The notes under the pieces: model-generated
The model's input: only the letters and a program-made list of their open reading frames with translations
Database searches by the model: none
Told to the model about the DNA's origin: nothing
Assembly (NCBI GenBank): GCA_910579155.1
Contig: CAJTTS010000008.1
Location: forward strand, 12,183 to 76,182
Origin: an uncultured Oscillospiraceae bacterium
Lineage (GTDB): Bacteria; Bacillota_A; Clostridia; Oscillospirales; Oscillospiraceae
Direction: 5' to 3'
Length of the DNA: 64,000 nucleotides
Made by a program: the position numbers and the translations under genes
Shown here: positions 55,437 through 63,988 of the stretch, in pieces
How positions within the stretch are numbered: the first letter of the stretch is position 1
How the letters are laid out: each line of letters starts with the position of its first letter

Positions 55437-56279
55437 ATGTATCGGATCGTGAAAAAACGGGTGCTCAATCCCACCGTGTCCCTGATGGAGATTGAGGCCC
55501 CCGCCGTGGCCCGCAAGGCCGAACCCGGCCAGTTTATCATCCTCCGGGTGGACGAGGAGGGGGAGCGCATCCCCCTGACCATCGCCGACTTCGACCGGGA
55601 GAAGGGCACCGTCACCATCATCTATCAGGTGGTGGGCGCTACCACCGAGAAGCTCAACCACAAGGAGCAGGGCGGGTTCCTCCAGGACTTCGTGGGCCCC
55701 CTGGGCCGAGCCACCGAGACCGAGGGCCTGAAGCGGGTCGCGGTGGTGGGCGGCGGGGTAGGCACCGCCATCGCTTACCCCGTGGCCAAGAAACTCCACG
55801 ACGTGGGCTGCCATGTGGACCTGATCGTGGGCTTCCGCAGCAAAGACCTGGTGATTTTGGAGGAGGAGTTCAAGGCCGCCTCCACCAACCTTATCATCGG
55901 CACCGACGATGGCTCCTACGGGAAGAAGGCCCTGGTCACCGACCTGCTGCGCGAGCAGATTGAGGCGGGGGCCAAGTACGACCGGGTGATCACCATCGGC
56001 CCGGTTATCATGATGAAATTCGTGTGCGAGCTCACCAAGAAATACGATATCCCCACCGTGGTCAGCATGAACCCCATTATGATCGACGGCACCGGGATGT
56101 GCGGCGGCTGCCGCCTGTCCGTGGGCGGTGAGACCAAGTTCGCCTGTGTGGACGGCCCGGAGTTTGACGGCCACAAGGTGGACTTCGACGAGGCCATGGC
56201 CCGGGGCGCCATGTACAAGGACTTTGAGCGCCACGCCTATGAAGAGGCGTGCAACCTGTTCCAGCAGGAGGTAAAGTGA
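55437..56279 (+). CDS. nfnA: NfnA: NADH-dependent ferredoxin:NADP oxidoreductase, small subunit
   Basis: 280 residues. FAD-binding beta barrel (KAEPGQFIILRVDEEGERIP), NAD fold (VAVVGGGVGTAIAYPVAKKL), and a C-terminal [2Fe-2S] site MCGGCRLSVGGETKFACVDG as in the PyrK/SudB family. With the GltD-like subunit 1 bp downstream it forms NfnAB, which bifurcates electrons between NADPH, NAD and ferredoxin. This is common in butyrate-forming clostridia. Sulfide dehydrogenase is the other name for such pairs. Confidence 0.88.
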   Translation: MYRIVKKRVLNPTVSLMEIEAPAVARKAEPGQFIILRVDEEGERIPLTIADFDREKGTVTIIYQVVGATTEKLNHKEQGGFLQDFVGPLGRATETEGLKRVAVVGGGVGTAIAYPVAKKLHDVGCHVDLIVGFRSKDLVILEEEFKAASTNLIIGTDDGSYGKKALVTDLLREQIEAGAKYDRVITIGPVIMMKFVCELTKKYDIPTVVSMNPIMIDGTGMCGGCRLSVGGETKFACVDGPEFDGHKVDFDEAMARGAMYKDFERHAYEEACNLFQQEVK

Positions 56280-56280
56280 G

Positions 56281-57690
56281 ATGGCCAACATGAGACCCGA
56301 TAAGAACCCCATGCCCCACCAGGACCCCCAGGTCCGGGCGTGCAATTTCAACGAGGTGGCCCTGGGCTACACCAGGGAACAGGCCATCGACGAGGCCCAG
56401 CGGTGCCTGAACTGCAAGCACCGCCCCTGCGTGTCCGGGTGCCCGGTGCAGATCAACATCCCCGAGTTCATCGCGAAAGTCGCTGAGGGCGATTTCGAGG
56501 GGGCCTATCAGATTATCTCCAGGGACTCCGCCCTGCCCGCCGTGTGTGGACGCGTGTGCCCCCAGGAGAGCCAGTGCGAGGCCAAGTGTGTGCGCGGCAT
56601 CAAGGCCGAACCGGTGGGCATCGGCCGCCTGGAGCGGTTCGTGGCCGACTGGCACAACGCCAACGCCGCCGGGAAGGCCGTTGCCCCCGCCCCCAACGGA
56701 CACAAGGTGGCCGTCATCGGCTCCGGCCCGGCGGGCCTGACCTGTGCGGGCGATCTGGCGAAAAAGGGCTACGAGGTCACCGTGTTTGAGGCCCTCCATC
56801 TGGCGGGCGGCGTGCTGGTGTACGGCATCCCCGAGTTCCGCCTGCCCAAGTCCATCGTACAGAAGGAAGTGGACACCCTCAAGGAGCTGGGCGTCAAGGT
56901 GGAGACCAATATGGTCATCGGCCGGGCCATCACCATCGACGAGCTGAAGGAGGAGTTCGGCTTTGAGGCGGTGTTCATCGGCTCCGGCGCGGGCCTGCCC
57001 AAGTTTATGAACATCCCCGGAGAGAATCTCAAGGGCGTGTACTCCGCCAACGAGTTCCTCACCCGGATCAACCTGATGAAGGCCTACAAGGACGGCGCGG
57101 ACACCCCCATCCAGCACTCCACCCGGGTGGCGGTTGTCGGCGGCGGCAACGTGGCCATGGACGCGGCCCGGTGCGCCAAGCGCCTGGGGGCGGAGGTGTA
57201 CATCGTCTACCGCCGTTCCGAGGCCGAGCTGCCCGCCCGCGCCGAGGAGGTGGAGCACGCCAAGGAGGAGGGCATTATCTTCAAGACCCTCACCAACCCC
57301 ACCGAGATCCTGGGCTACCACAACCCGGATGATCCCCGCGACCCCAGGAACGGCTCCGTGGCGGGTATCCGCTGCGTGGAGATGACCCTGGGCGAGCCGG
57401 ACGCCTCCGGCCGCCGCCGCCCCATCGTGAAAGCCGGGAGCGAGTTCGACATTGAGCTGGACTGCGTGATCATGGCCCTGGGCACCAGCCCCAACCCGCT
57501 CATCAAGTCCACCACCAAGGGGCTGGACACCGAGAAGTGGGGCGGCATCATCGCGGATGAGAACGGCCTCACCAGCCGGGAGAACGTGTACGCCGGCGGC
57601 GATGCCGTCACCGGCGCGGCCACGGTGATCCTGGCCATGGGCGCGGGTAAGACCGCCGCCCGCGCCATCGACGAGACCCTTTCCAAATAG
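56281..57690 (+). CDS. nfnB: NfnB: GltD-like NADPH-binding subunit
   Basis: 469 residues. The N-terminal domain with Cys clusters (CLNCKHRPCVSGCPVQINIP; CGRVCPQESQCEAKC) binds [4Fe-4S]. First dinucleotide site VAVIGSGPAGLTCAGDLAKK, second VAVVGGGNVAMDAARCAKRL. The closing DAVTGAATVILAMGAGKTAA is the FAD-contact end. It starts 1 bp after nfnA. The GltD annotation is common, but no large GltB partner is here, and the fixed pairing with nfnA supports transhydrogenase function. Confidence 0.88.
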   Translation: MANMRPDKNPMPHQDPQVRACNFNEVALGYTREQAIDEAQRCLNCKHRPCVSGCPVQINIPEFIAKVAEGDFEGAYQIISRDSALPAVCGRVCPQESQCEAKCVRGIKAEPVGIGRLERFVADWHNANAAGKAVAPAPNGHKVAVIGSGPAGLTCAGDLAKKGYEVTVFEALHLAGGVLVYGIPEFRLPKSIVQKEVDTLKELGVKVETNMVIGRAITIDELKEEFGFEAVFIGSGAGLPKFMNIPGENLKGVYSANEFLTRINLMKAYKDGADTPIQHSTRVAVVGGGNVAMDAARCAKRLGAEVYIVYRRSEAELPARAEEVEHAKEEGIIFKTLTNPTEILGYHNPDDPRDPRNGSVAGIRCVEMTLGEPDASGRRRPIVKAGSEFDIELDCVIMALGTSPNPLIKSTTKGLDTEKWGGIIADENGLTSRENVYAGGDAVTGAATVILAMGAGKTAARAIDETLSK

Positions 57691-57709
57691 GAAAAGCTGT
57701 GGTATAATG

Positions 57710-57735
57710 ACTGCCGGGGTCTGTGCCCCGGCAGT
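57710..57735 (+). terminator. Hairpin after nfnB, beside a TATAAT box
   Basis: ACTGCCGGGG/CCCCGGCAGT stem with a 6-base loop, but only a weak T run. A TATAAT at 57703-57708 immediately before it could start the Sel1-lspA transcript, placing the hairpin at its 5' end. Confidence 0.5.
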
Positions 57736-57763
57736 TATACTTGACGGATTGCGGGTGAAAGCA

Positions 57764-58162
57764 ATGGGCTATTATCAACCATGCAGGGAATTGGATGAGT
57801 GCAGCCGCCTGATTGAGGAGTATTTCAAAACAGGGCGGTATGAGGAGTGCTTCCAGGGCCATCTGGCGCTGGCCGAGGCGGGTTATCCCCTGGCGGAGTG
57901 CCAGGTGGGATATTTCTATTATGAGGGCCTTGGCGTGGAAAAGGATCTGTCCAAGGCGTTCGAGTGGATGAAACGGGCCGCCGAACACGGCGACTGGGAC
58001 GCGCAGTACAACCTGGCTGAGTTCTACGAAGAGGGCGTGGGGGCGGAAGCTGATCCTGAACTGGCAAAATACTGGTATCAGCAGGCTGCAAAACAAAGTC
58101 ACGCGCAGGCCTTGAAAAAGTGCCGGGAATTAGGCGTCCCAATTGACGAACAGAAAGGCTGA
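57764..58162 (+). CDS. Sel1-repeat protein
   Basis: 132 residues from ATG at 57764. Two to three Sel1 repeats: AECQVGYFYYEGLGVEKDLS (with KAFEWMKRAAEHGD) and AQYNLAEFYEEGVGAEADPE (with LAKYWYQQAAKQSH). Such TPR-like proteins mediate protein contacts. No signal peptide, so cytoplasmic. It is followed by lspA after 4 bp. Confidence 0.85.
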   Translation: MGYYQPCRELDECSRLIEEYFKTGRYEECFQGHLALAEAGYPLAECQVGYFYYEGLGVEKDLSKAFEWMKRAAEHGDWDAQYNLAEFYEEGVGAEADPELAKYWYQQAAKQSHAQALKKCRELGVPIDEQKG

Positions 58163-58166
58163 TCCC

Positions 58167-58676
58167 ATGTTTTACGCCATCCTCACCGCCGCCCTGGTGG
58201 TGGTCGACCAGATCGTGAAGTACCTGGTCCGCGCCAACATCGAGTTGGGCGGCTCCGTCCCCTTTCTCCCCTGCATTTTGGATTTGACCTATGTTCAAAA
58301 TACGGGCGCGGCCTTTTCCATGCTGCGCTCCCATACCTGGGTGCTCACCCTCACCTCTGCGGTGGTGGTGCTGGCGGTGTGCGCCCTCATTGTGAAGGGC
58401 TTCTTCAAAAACCGCCTGGGGCTGTGGTCCGCCGCCCTGGTGCTGGCGGGAGGGATGGGCAACCTCATCGACCGGGCCGTGTTCGGCTTTGTCACCGATA
58501 TGTTCAAGACCACCTTCATGAACTTCGCCGTGTTCAACGTAGCCGACTGCTGCATCACCATCGGGGTGCCCCTGCTGTTTTTGTACGTGTGGCTGTACGT
58601 GGGCAAGGACGAGAAAAAGGACGAGGAGCAGGGGGAACCCCAACAAGCGGAGAGCGGGGAAGCGGATGGGGAGTGA
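58167..58676 (+). CDS. lspA: Lipoprotein signal peptidase
   Basis: 169 residues from ATG at 58167. Four membrane helices. Family boxes: VDQIVKYLVRANI, YVQNTGAAFSML, GNLIDRAVFGFVTDMF and FAVFNVADCCITIG, holding the two catalytic aspartates. The C-terminal tail is acidic and long for the family (KDEKKDEEQGEPQQAESGEA). It cuts prolipoproteins such as the several lipoproteins encoded in this window. Overlaps the next gene by 11 bp. Confidence 0.95.
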   Translation: MFYAILTAALVVVDQIVKYLVRANIELGGSVPFLPCILDLTYVQNTGAAFSMLRSHTWVLTLTSAVVVLAVCALIVKGFFKNRLGLWSAALVLAGGMGNLIDRAVFGFVTDMFKTTFMNFAVFNVADCCITIGVPLLFLYVWLYVGKDEKKDEEQGEPQQAESGEADGE

Positions 58677-59598
58677 ACGAGAGGACATGGAACCGGTCAG
58701 CTTCCCCCTGACGGTCGGTGAGCCGGGCCGGGCGGACGCGGTGCTGGCCGCAGCGCTGGACGGCCTCACCCGCTCCGCCGCCCAGCGCTGGCTGGAGGAG
58801 GGCCGGGTTACCCTGGGGGGGAAGGCGCTGAAGAAAAACGCAAAACTCCAGCCGGGGGACGAGCTGGCCATCTCCCCGCCCCAGCCCGCGGCCATCGACC
58901 TGATCCCCCAGGATATCCCCCTGGACGTGGTGTACGAGGACGGCGACGTGATCGTGGTGAACAAGCCGGTGGGCATGGTGGTCCACCCCGCGCCGGGGCA
59001 CCCGGACGGCACCCTTGTCAACGCGCTGTTATATCAATGTAAAAATTCCCTCTCCGGAATCAACGGGGAGCTTCGCCCCGGCATCGTCCACCGCATCGAC
59101 CGGGACACCTCCGGCCTGATTATCGCGGCGAAAAACGACAAAGCGCACCTGTCGCTGGCAGAACAGCTCCAGGACCACTCCCTGTTCCGGCTGTATCATG
59201 GGGTGGTGGTGGGCGCCTTCCGGGAGGACTCCGGCACGGTCTCCGCCCCCATCGGCCGGCACAAAACCGACCGCAAGCGCATGGCGGTTACGCCCGGCGG
59301 CCGGGAGGCCGTCACACACTGGCAGGTGGTGGACAGTCAAAACGGCCATTCTCACATCACCTGCCGACTGGAGACGGGGCGGACCCACCAAATCCGGGTG
59401 CATATGGCCCACCTGGGCCACCCCCTGCTGGGGGACACCGTGTACGGGAACAAAAAGCCCGTGCCGGGGCTGGCGGGGCAGTGTCTCCACGCCGCCCGGC
59501 TCACCTTTACCCACCCGTCCACCGGGGAGCGGATGACGGTGGAAGCCCCCCTGCCCGAGTGGTTCCAGGCGGTGTTGGGCCGTTACGGTTTGGAGTGA
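58666..59598 (+). CDS. RluD-family 23S rRNA pseudouridine synthase
   Basis: 310 residues from ATG at 58666; ATG at 58687 is an alternative. The N-terminal S4 domain (AQRWLEEGRVTLGGKALKKN) is followed by the catalytic HRIDRDTSGLIIAAKND with the essential Asp, then LETGRTHQIRVHMAHLGHPL. The RluA/C/D subgroup cannot be told apart by eye; lspA-rluD adjacency favours the YlyB/RluD type. Translationally coupled to lspA. Confidence 0.9.
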   Translation: MGSEREDMEPVSFPLTVGEPGRADAVLAAALDGLTRSAAQRWLEEGRVTLGGKALKKNAKLQPGDELAISPPQPAAIDLIPQDIPLDVVYEDGDVIVVNKPVGMVVHPAPGHPDGTLVNALLYQCKNSLSGINGELRPGIVHRIDRDTSGLIIAAKNDKAHLSLAEQLQDHSLFRLYHGVVVGAFREDSGTVSAPIGRHKTDRKRMAVTPGGREAVTHWQVVDSQNGHSHITCRLETGRTHQIRVHMAHLGHPLLGDTVYGNKKPVPGLAGQCLHAARLTFTHPSTGERMTVEAPLPEWFQAVLGRYGLE

Positions 59599-59626
59599 AA
59601 GGCTGAATGATTTATGATAGAAGCAT

Positions 59627-59693
59627 AGTCTAAACGTTTCTTTTTTCGCTTCCTTTTTTCTTTTCAACGAAAAAAGGAAGGTCGCCGGCAGGC
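59627..59693 (+). repeat. Hairpin repeat family R, copy R3
   Basis: AGTCTAAACGTTTC, then CTTCCTTTTTTCTTTT and an AACGAAAAAAGGAAG arm, then GTCGCCGGCAGGCA, between the pseudouridine synthase and ldh. It may act as the terminator of the lspA unit. Confidence 0.8.
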
Positions 59694-59754
59694 AATTGAA
59701 ATAACCCTTCCGCTTTTGGGCAAACTAGCCTCAAAAACGGAAGGGGACTTTTTT

Positions 59755-60702
59755 ATGCTCAACCACCGCAAGGCCGCCGTCATCGGCTGCGGCTTCGTAG
59801 GTTCCTCCATCGCGTTCAGCCTGATCCAGCGGGGCCTATTCAGTGAGCTGGTGCTCATCGACGCCAACCAGGACAAAGCCGTGGGCGAGGCCATGGACCT
59901 GAGCCACGGCCTGCCCTATATCGCCGCTATGGACGTACACGCCGGAAGCTACGACGACCTGTCCGACTGCGCCCTCATCGTGGTCACCGCCGGGGCCAAC
60001 CAGAAGCCCGGCCAGACCCGTCTGGAGCTCATCGGCCAGAACGTCAATATTTTAAACTCCATCATCCCCCAGATCACCGCCCGGCCCTTCGAGGGCATTT
60101 TGCTCATCGTGTCCAATCCCGTGGACGTGCTCACCTACGCGGCGTTCCGTATCTCCGGCTATCCCGCCCACCGGGTCATGGGGTCCGGCACGGTGCTGGA
60201 CTCCGCCCGGCTGCGCTACCTGCTGGGGGAGCACCTGGACGTGGACAGCCGTTCCATCCACGCCGTCATTGTGGGCGAGCACGGCGACAGCGAGCTGGCG
60301 GTGTGGAGCGGAGCCAACGTGTCCGGGGTGCCGCTGGACGACTTCTGCGCCATGCGGGGGCACACCAACCACCGGGAAGCGGAACAGCGTCTCTATGAGG
60401 ACGTGCGGGACAGCGCTTATGAGATCATCAAGCGCAAGGGGGCCACGTACTACGGCATCGCCATGGCGGTGGCCCGGATCGCGGAGTGCGTCATGAAGGA
60501 CGAGCGGGCGATTCTTCCCGTGTCGGTGGTGCTGGGGGGGCAGTATGGGCTGCGGGATTTGGCGCTGTCCATCCCGTCCATCGTGGGACGGCGGGGGGTG
60601 GAGCAGATCCTGGAGATCCCCCTGGCGGACAACGAGCGGGACGCGCTGAATTCCTCCGCGGCGCAGCTCCGGGAGGTCATCTCCGAGCTGGAGCTGCCGT
60701 AG
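59755..60702 (+). CDS. ldh: L-lactate dehydrogenase
   Basis: 315 residues from ATG at 59755 (GGAAGGGGACTTTTTT upstream). NAD site AAVIGCGFVGSSIAFSLIQR. Substrate loop VVTAGANQKPGQTRLELI with Gln at the lactate-specific place, so lactate rather than malate is expected. Catalytic VGEHGDSELAVWS His. It regenerates NAD from pyruvate, an alternative sink to butyrate. Monocistronic between R3 and a large palindromic element. Confidence 0.9.
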   Translation: MLNHRKAAVIGCGFVGSSIAFSLIQRGLFSELVLIDANQDKAVGEAMDLSHGLPYIAAMDVHAGSYDDLSDCALIVVTAGANQKPGQTRLELIGQNVNILNSIIPQITARPFEGILLIVSNPVDVLTYAAFRISGYPAHRVMGSGTVLDSARLRYLLGEHLDVDSRSIHAVIVGEHGDSELAVWSGANVSGVPLDDFCAMRGHTNHREAEQRLYEDVRDSAYEIIKRKGATYYGIAMAVARIAECVMKDERAILPVSVVLGGQYGLRDLALSIPSIVGRRGVEQILEIPLADNERDALNSSAAQLREVISELELP

Positions 60703-60706
60703 GTTC

Positions 60707-60841
60707 GGGGAGAGAAGCGGGTCCCCGCTCTCTCGGTCCGGGCCAGTCCCCCCTTTATCTGTGCCTGAACCCCAGCGCACAAGCGCGCCCAACCGCCGAA
60801 GCTGGCCCGGACGCTCGTTCGGAGGACCCGCTTCTCTCCCC
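60707..60841. repeat. 135-bp palindromic element downstream of ldh
   Basis: GGGGAGAGAAGCGGGTCC (60707-60724) and its perfect complement (60824-60841) form 18-bp ends. GTCCGGGCCAG (60736-60746) and CTGGCCCGGAC (60802-60812) form an 11-bp inner stem. It begins 4 bp after the ldh stop. No coding potential is seen. Confidence 0.8.
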
Positions 60842-60874
60842 GGCCCGCCCCGTGCGCACAATACGGCAGGAAAA

Positions 60875-60903
60875 GGCCCCCGGCTTTCGCCGGGGGCCGG
60901 GTT
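60875..60903. terminator. Terminator between the palindromic element and the M56 gene
   Basis: GGCCCCCGGC/GCCGGGGGCC stem, TTTC loop, with TTTT on the minus-strand side. Confidence 0.8.
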
Positions 60904-60906
60904 TGT

Positions 60907-62814
60907 TTAGTGATGTTCGCTGCTGTGATGACTGTCGCTGTGGCGGCTTTCGCTGTGATGCCCGCTGGACACGGGCATGGCGGAGGGCACGGGTTCCATA
61001 TCCGGGTTCAGGATGGTGTACTTGCCCGCGTACTGTACGCCGTCGTGCTCATGGGGTTCCTCATTGGTACAGTCCGGATGGGCGCACAGCAGGCCGGGGT
61101 TCTCATAATACACCCGCACCACCGCGCCGTCGATGTGGCAATGGTCGTAGGACACCTTGCAGATTTTGTCTTCGCACAGGTCGTAGAGGCCATCGGAGGT
61201 GCGCACGGCGCCGCCGGACACGCCGGGGTCGTTCTCTACCGTCTTATAGTCGTAGAACTGGGAGCCGATGCGCCCGACAACGCCGCCATCCGCCGACACC
61301 GGATTGCCGTTCTCGTCAAAGGCGGGAAACTTGACGGCGTAGTCGCTGATGGCCTGCGGCTCGTCAACGTAGCCGGTTGCCGCAGTATCCGGGCTGAAGG
61401 GGACCAGGTTGCCGTCCTCGTCCCTGTAGTACATACGGCTGACGCCCAGGCCGTAGCACGTGCCGTCCCCGGTCATGACTATTTTCACCTCGCCACGGCG
61501 GGCCTGCTCCAGCGTCTCCTCTGTGGCGGCCAGCCGCTGGTCGGCTTCCTCCTGGGTGATTTCGCCGTCGGCCACCTTTTTGGCCAACAGCTCCTTCATC
61601 ATGGACAGGTCCACGTTGTCCGGGTCCACCACGGGAAGGTCGGACTGGATGCCCTTAGTCGCCTCAATGTCGGGGACGGAGACGATGCCGTCAAGGGTTT
61701 TGAACTCCAACGGGCCGTTGTAGGCGTCCTGGGTGGCGGCGTCCCGGCTGCGGTTCAGCTCGGCCGGGACATAGCTGACGGCAAGCTGCTCCTCCTCGGG
61801 CAGGGCGAGATACCAGTCCAGCCAGTCCAGGGTCTCCTGGGACAGTTCGGAACGGGAAAAGGTCTGGTCGTGGAATACAATGGTGTCGTCCGTTTTGGGC
61901 TCGCTGGCAAAGGCCGCGGTGACGGCCAGCACCAGCGTCAGGGTGAAGATCACCCCGATGATGGATATTTTCTTGAATTTCATAATCGATATGATCCTTT
62001 CCTCGGCCGCTTTCCGGCCGAACGTTTGGCAGAACGCGGGGCCGGAGCCCTGGGTTGCCAGGGTGACAAGAGCCTGGGCGTAGTCCGCCCGCCGCTCCGC
62101 GCCAAGCTTGTTCAGCGCCGCCCGGTCGCAGGACAGCTCCACATCCCGCCGCAGAAGGCGGGACATCAGCCACACCGCCGGGTTCCACCAGTAGATCGCC
62201 AGGGCCAGCGCCATGGCGTAGTGCCACAGGTTGTCCCGGCGGGCGGCATGGACCCCCTCGTGGGCCAGAACGCAGTCCAGCTCGACGCCGCCCAGACCAG
62301 GGGACAGCACCACTGTGGGGCGCACGGCCCCAAAGGTCAGCGGAGCGCCCTCCATGGGACCCTCCCGCAGACGGGTGCATTTGGGCAGGGGCGCGTACCG
62401 GGGATCGTCCCGCCCCAGGGGGATGGCGCAGGACACCGCCCGGCGGGTGCGCCGCCAGCTCAGCGCATAGCGTACCGCCAGCGCCACACCTATCGCCGCC
62501 CACACCGCCAGAGCCGCCGTTTCCCAGGAAATAACCGGGCCGGGGGACTGGGGCGCGGGGGCGGGCGCGATGGGCGCGTAATTCGTGATGACGGGCATGG
62601 GCGCGGGCTGTTCTTCCCCGGCAAAGAGCCGGGACAGACCCCAGAAGGACAGCACGCTCTCCGGCGCGGCGGGGGTGAGCAGCCGGAACAGGCACGCCGC
62701 CCACAGGGCCAGCCGGGCCCCGGGGACCAGACGGTCCTTCAGCGCCCGGCGCAGAATGGCCACCACCAGGACCATCACCGTGCCATAGAGTGCGTTTTGG
62801 TATAACTGTGACAT
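60907..62814 (-). CDS. BlaR1-like M56 family metallopeptidase / signal transducer
   Basis: 635 residues from ATG at 62814 (GAGGTGTGTCTC upstream). M56 membrane protease part: helices at the start, the zinc motif HEGVHAARRDNLWHYAMALA (HExxH variant) and SRLLRRDVELSCDRAALNKL. After a further helix (ISIIGVIFTLTLVLAVTAAF) comes a long extracytoplasmic region, not a penicillin-binding sensor as in true BlaR1. It ends in a His/Ser tail (SGHHSESRHSDSHHSSEHH) that could bind metal. Paired with BlaI; the signal is unknown. Confidence 0.88.
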   Translation of the reverse strand: MSQLYQNALYGTVMVLVVAILRRALKDRLVPGARLALWAACLFRLLTPAAPESVLSFWGLSRLFAGEEQPAPMPVITNYAPIAPAPAPQSPGPVISWETAALAVWAAIGVALAVRYALSWRRTRRAVSCAIPLGRDDPRYAPLPKCTRLREGPMEGAPLTFGAVRPTVVLSPGLGGVELDCVLAHEGVHAARRDNLWHYAMALALAIYWWNPAVWLMSRLLRRDVELSCDRAALNKLGAERRADYAQALVTLATQGSGPAFCQTFGRKAAEERIISIMKFKKISIIGVIFTLTLVLAVTAAFASEPKTDDTIVFHDQTFSRSELSQETLDWLDWYLALPEEEQLAVSYVPAELNRSRDAATQDAYNGPLEFKTLDGIVSVPDIEATKGIQSDLPVVDPDNVDLSMMKELLAKKVADGEITQEEADQRLAATEETLEQARRGEVKIVMTGDGTCYGLGVSRMYYRDEDGNLVPFSPDTAATGYVDEPQAISDYAVKFPAFDENGNPVSADGGVVGRIGSQFYDYKTVENDPGVSGGAVRTSDGLYDLCEDKICKVSYDHCHIDGAVVRVYYENPGLLCAHPDCTNEEPHEHDGVQYAGKYTILNPDMEPVPSAMPVSSGHHSESRHSDSHHSSEHH

Positions 62815-62900
62815 GAGACACACCTCATAACATCATTTCCGATTGAGAAGCACGTTTCGTGACCGTGCGGCAACGTAACGGGATTGCCGGCGGTGGTGGC

Positions 62901-62946
62901 GGTCTAACGCTCTTTTTGGTTCTCTTTCTCTCGAGAAAAAGAACCA
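62901..62946 (+). repeat. Hairpin repeat family R, copy R5 (encodes the BlaI C-terminus)
   Basis: GGTCTAACGCTCTTTTTGG, then TTCTCTTTCTC/GAGAAAAAGAA-type arms. The BlaI-like gene ends inside it: its last residues (SREKENQKER) and TAA are encoded by the repeat. Confidence 0.75.
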
Positions 62947-63287
62947 ATCAGCTCCCGAAGCTGGTCGGCCTCCGCCGGGGTCAGGTCGCGTTCGCTGAGA
63001 AAGGCGGAGAGAAATTGGGTGGCAGACCCGCCGAACAGCCGGCTGATGAGGCTGTCCGTCTCCTGCCGCTGGACCTCTTCCCGAGTAACCAGCGGAGTAC
63101 ACAGGAAGCCCGGATCGCTCCGGGATACAGCCCCCTTGTCAATGAGCTTCTTGATGACGGTGTAGGTGGTGTTCCGGTTCCAGCCCACGACCGTCGCCAG
63201 CCGCTTGGCAAGCTCGCCCGCCGTCTGGGGACCGCCCTCCCACAAGGGCTCCATCACCTTCAGCTCAGAGTCGAATAGCTTTTCCAT
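62904..63287 (-). CDS. BlaI/MecI-family repressor
   Basis: 127 residues. Winged HTH: MEKLFDSELKVMEPLWEGGP, then AGELAKRLATVVGWNRNTTY with recognition helix WNRNTTYTVIKKLIDKGAVS. The dimer part follows (SRLFGGSATQFLSAFLSERD). It would repress its own operon at the two dyads upstream until cleaved by the M56 protein. ATG at 63287 has AGGAGGTCAAATTCC. The last ten residues come from repeat R5. Confidence 0.92.
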   Translation of the reverse strand: MEKLFDSELKVMEPLWEGGPQTAGELAKRLATVVGWNRNTTYTVIKKLIDKGAVSRSDPGFLCTPLVTREEVQRQETDSLISRLFGGSATQFLSAFLSERDLTPAEADQLRELIGSFSREKENQKER

Positions 63288-63329
63288 GGAATTTGACCTC
63301 CTCCTGCGTCTCTGGGAAAACGCAAAATG

Positions 63330-63372
63330 ACTATTGCAATAGTAAACCCTAATGGAATACTACTACAATAGT
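63330..63372 (-). promoter_or_regulatory. BlaI-type double operator and promoter
   Basis: ACTATTGCAATAGT (63330-63343), a perfect 14-bp dyad, and ACTACTACAATAGT (63359-63372), a near-perfect one, 29 bp apart. On the minus strand TTGTAG, 18 bp, TACTAT form a promoter lying across both. Confidence 0.75.
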
Positions 63373-63454
63373 CATCCGGTGTCAAGGGGTTTTCAAAATA
63401 TTTGTTCTCGTCATTCCAATCTTGAACATGTTTTCACTCAAATAACACCCCGAA

Positions 63455-63490
63455 AAAGGGGCTCAGGAATTCGTTCCTGGGCTCTTTTTT
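63455..63490. terminator. Terminator-like hairpin with no obvious gene
   Basis: GGCTCAGGAA, TTCG loop, TTCCTGGGCTC, then TTTTTTT. A T run also follows on the other strand. No gene is seen on either side between 63288 and the window end. Confidence 0.7.
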
Positions 63491-63881
63491 TGTGCGCACC
63501 CCCGGGCAAAGCCCCCGCCAATCCTCTCATTTTTTCTCCTTCGGGGGCATCGGAACAGTTAGAACTATAGCTGAAAAATCCAGAAAAACAAGGTTTTCCC
63601 CTGCAAATTCTCCCCTTCTCCTCTCCCAACTTCTTGTGCTGCACTCCCCACGCCATCCCCATAAAAATCCCTCACAAAACCGGCGCGGGCGGCTGGTAAT
63701 CCCGGCCTGTTTTTGAGAAAACAAGCACGATTTTTGCCAAATTACTGAGCAACACTCTCAACTGGACGTTTGCCCCCTGAAAGGGAAGAAATGAGGGGGT
63801 TGCGGGGGTGCGCCTGGGGAGAGAAAGAGGTCAAAATAATCCGGACAATGTGTGCATTTTTCGTCAAACGCTGACATAGTA

Positions 63882-63988
63882 TCTCGGTCTAAATGCATTT
63901 TTTCCGAGATTTTGCACGCAATTATTCCGAGATTTTGATGCTAAATTTTCCAGTTGCTGTAAATTTTCTGCAAAATCTCGGTCTAATT
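63882..63988. repeat. Cluster of TCTCGG inverted and direct repeats at the window edge
   Basis: TCTCGGTCTAAAT (63882) and TCTCGGTCTAATT (63976) are direct copies. CCGAGATTTTGCA (63904-63916) and CCGAGATTTTG (63927-63937) are inverse copies; TGCAAAATCTCGG (63969-63981) matches the first as a 13-bp inverted repeat. The 713 bp from 63288 to the end hold no supported gene apart from the operator and hairpin above. Confidence 0.7.

Noticed and set aside
63882..63988. CRISPR array
   Set aside because: Repeats are short, in both orientations and irregularly spaced, with no cas genes.
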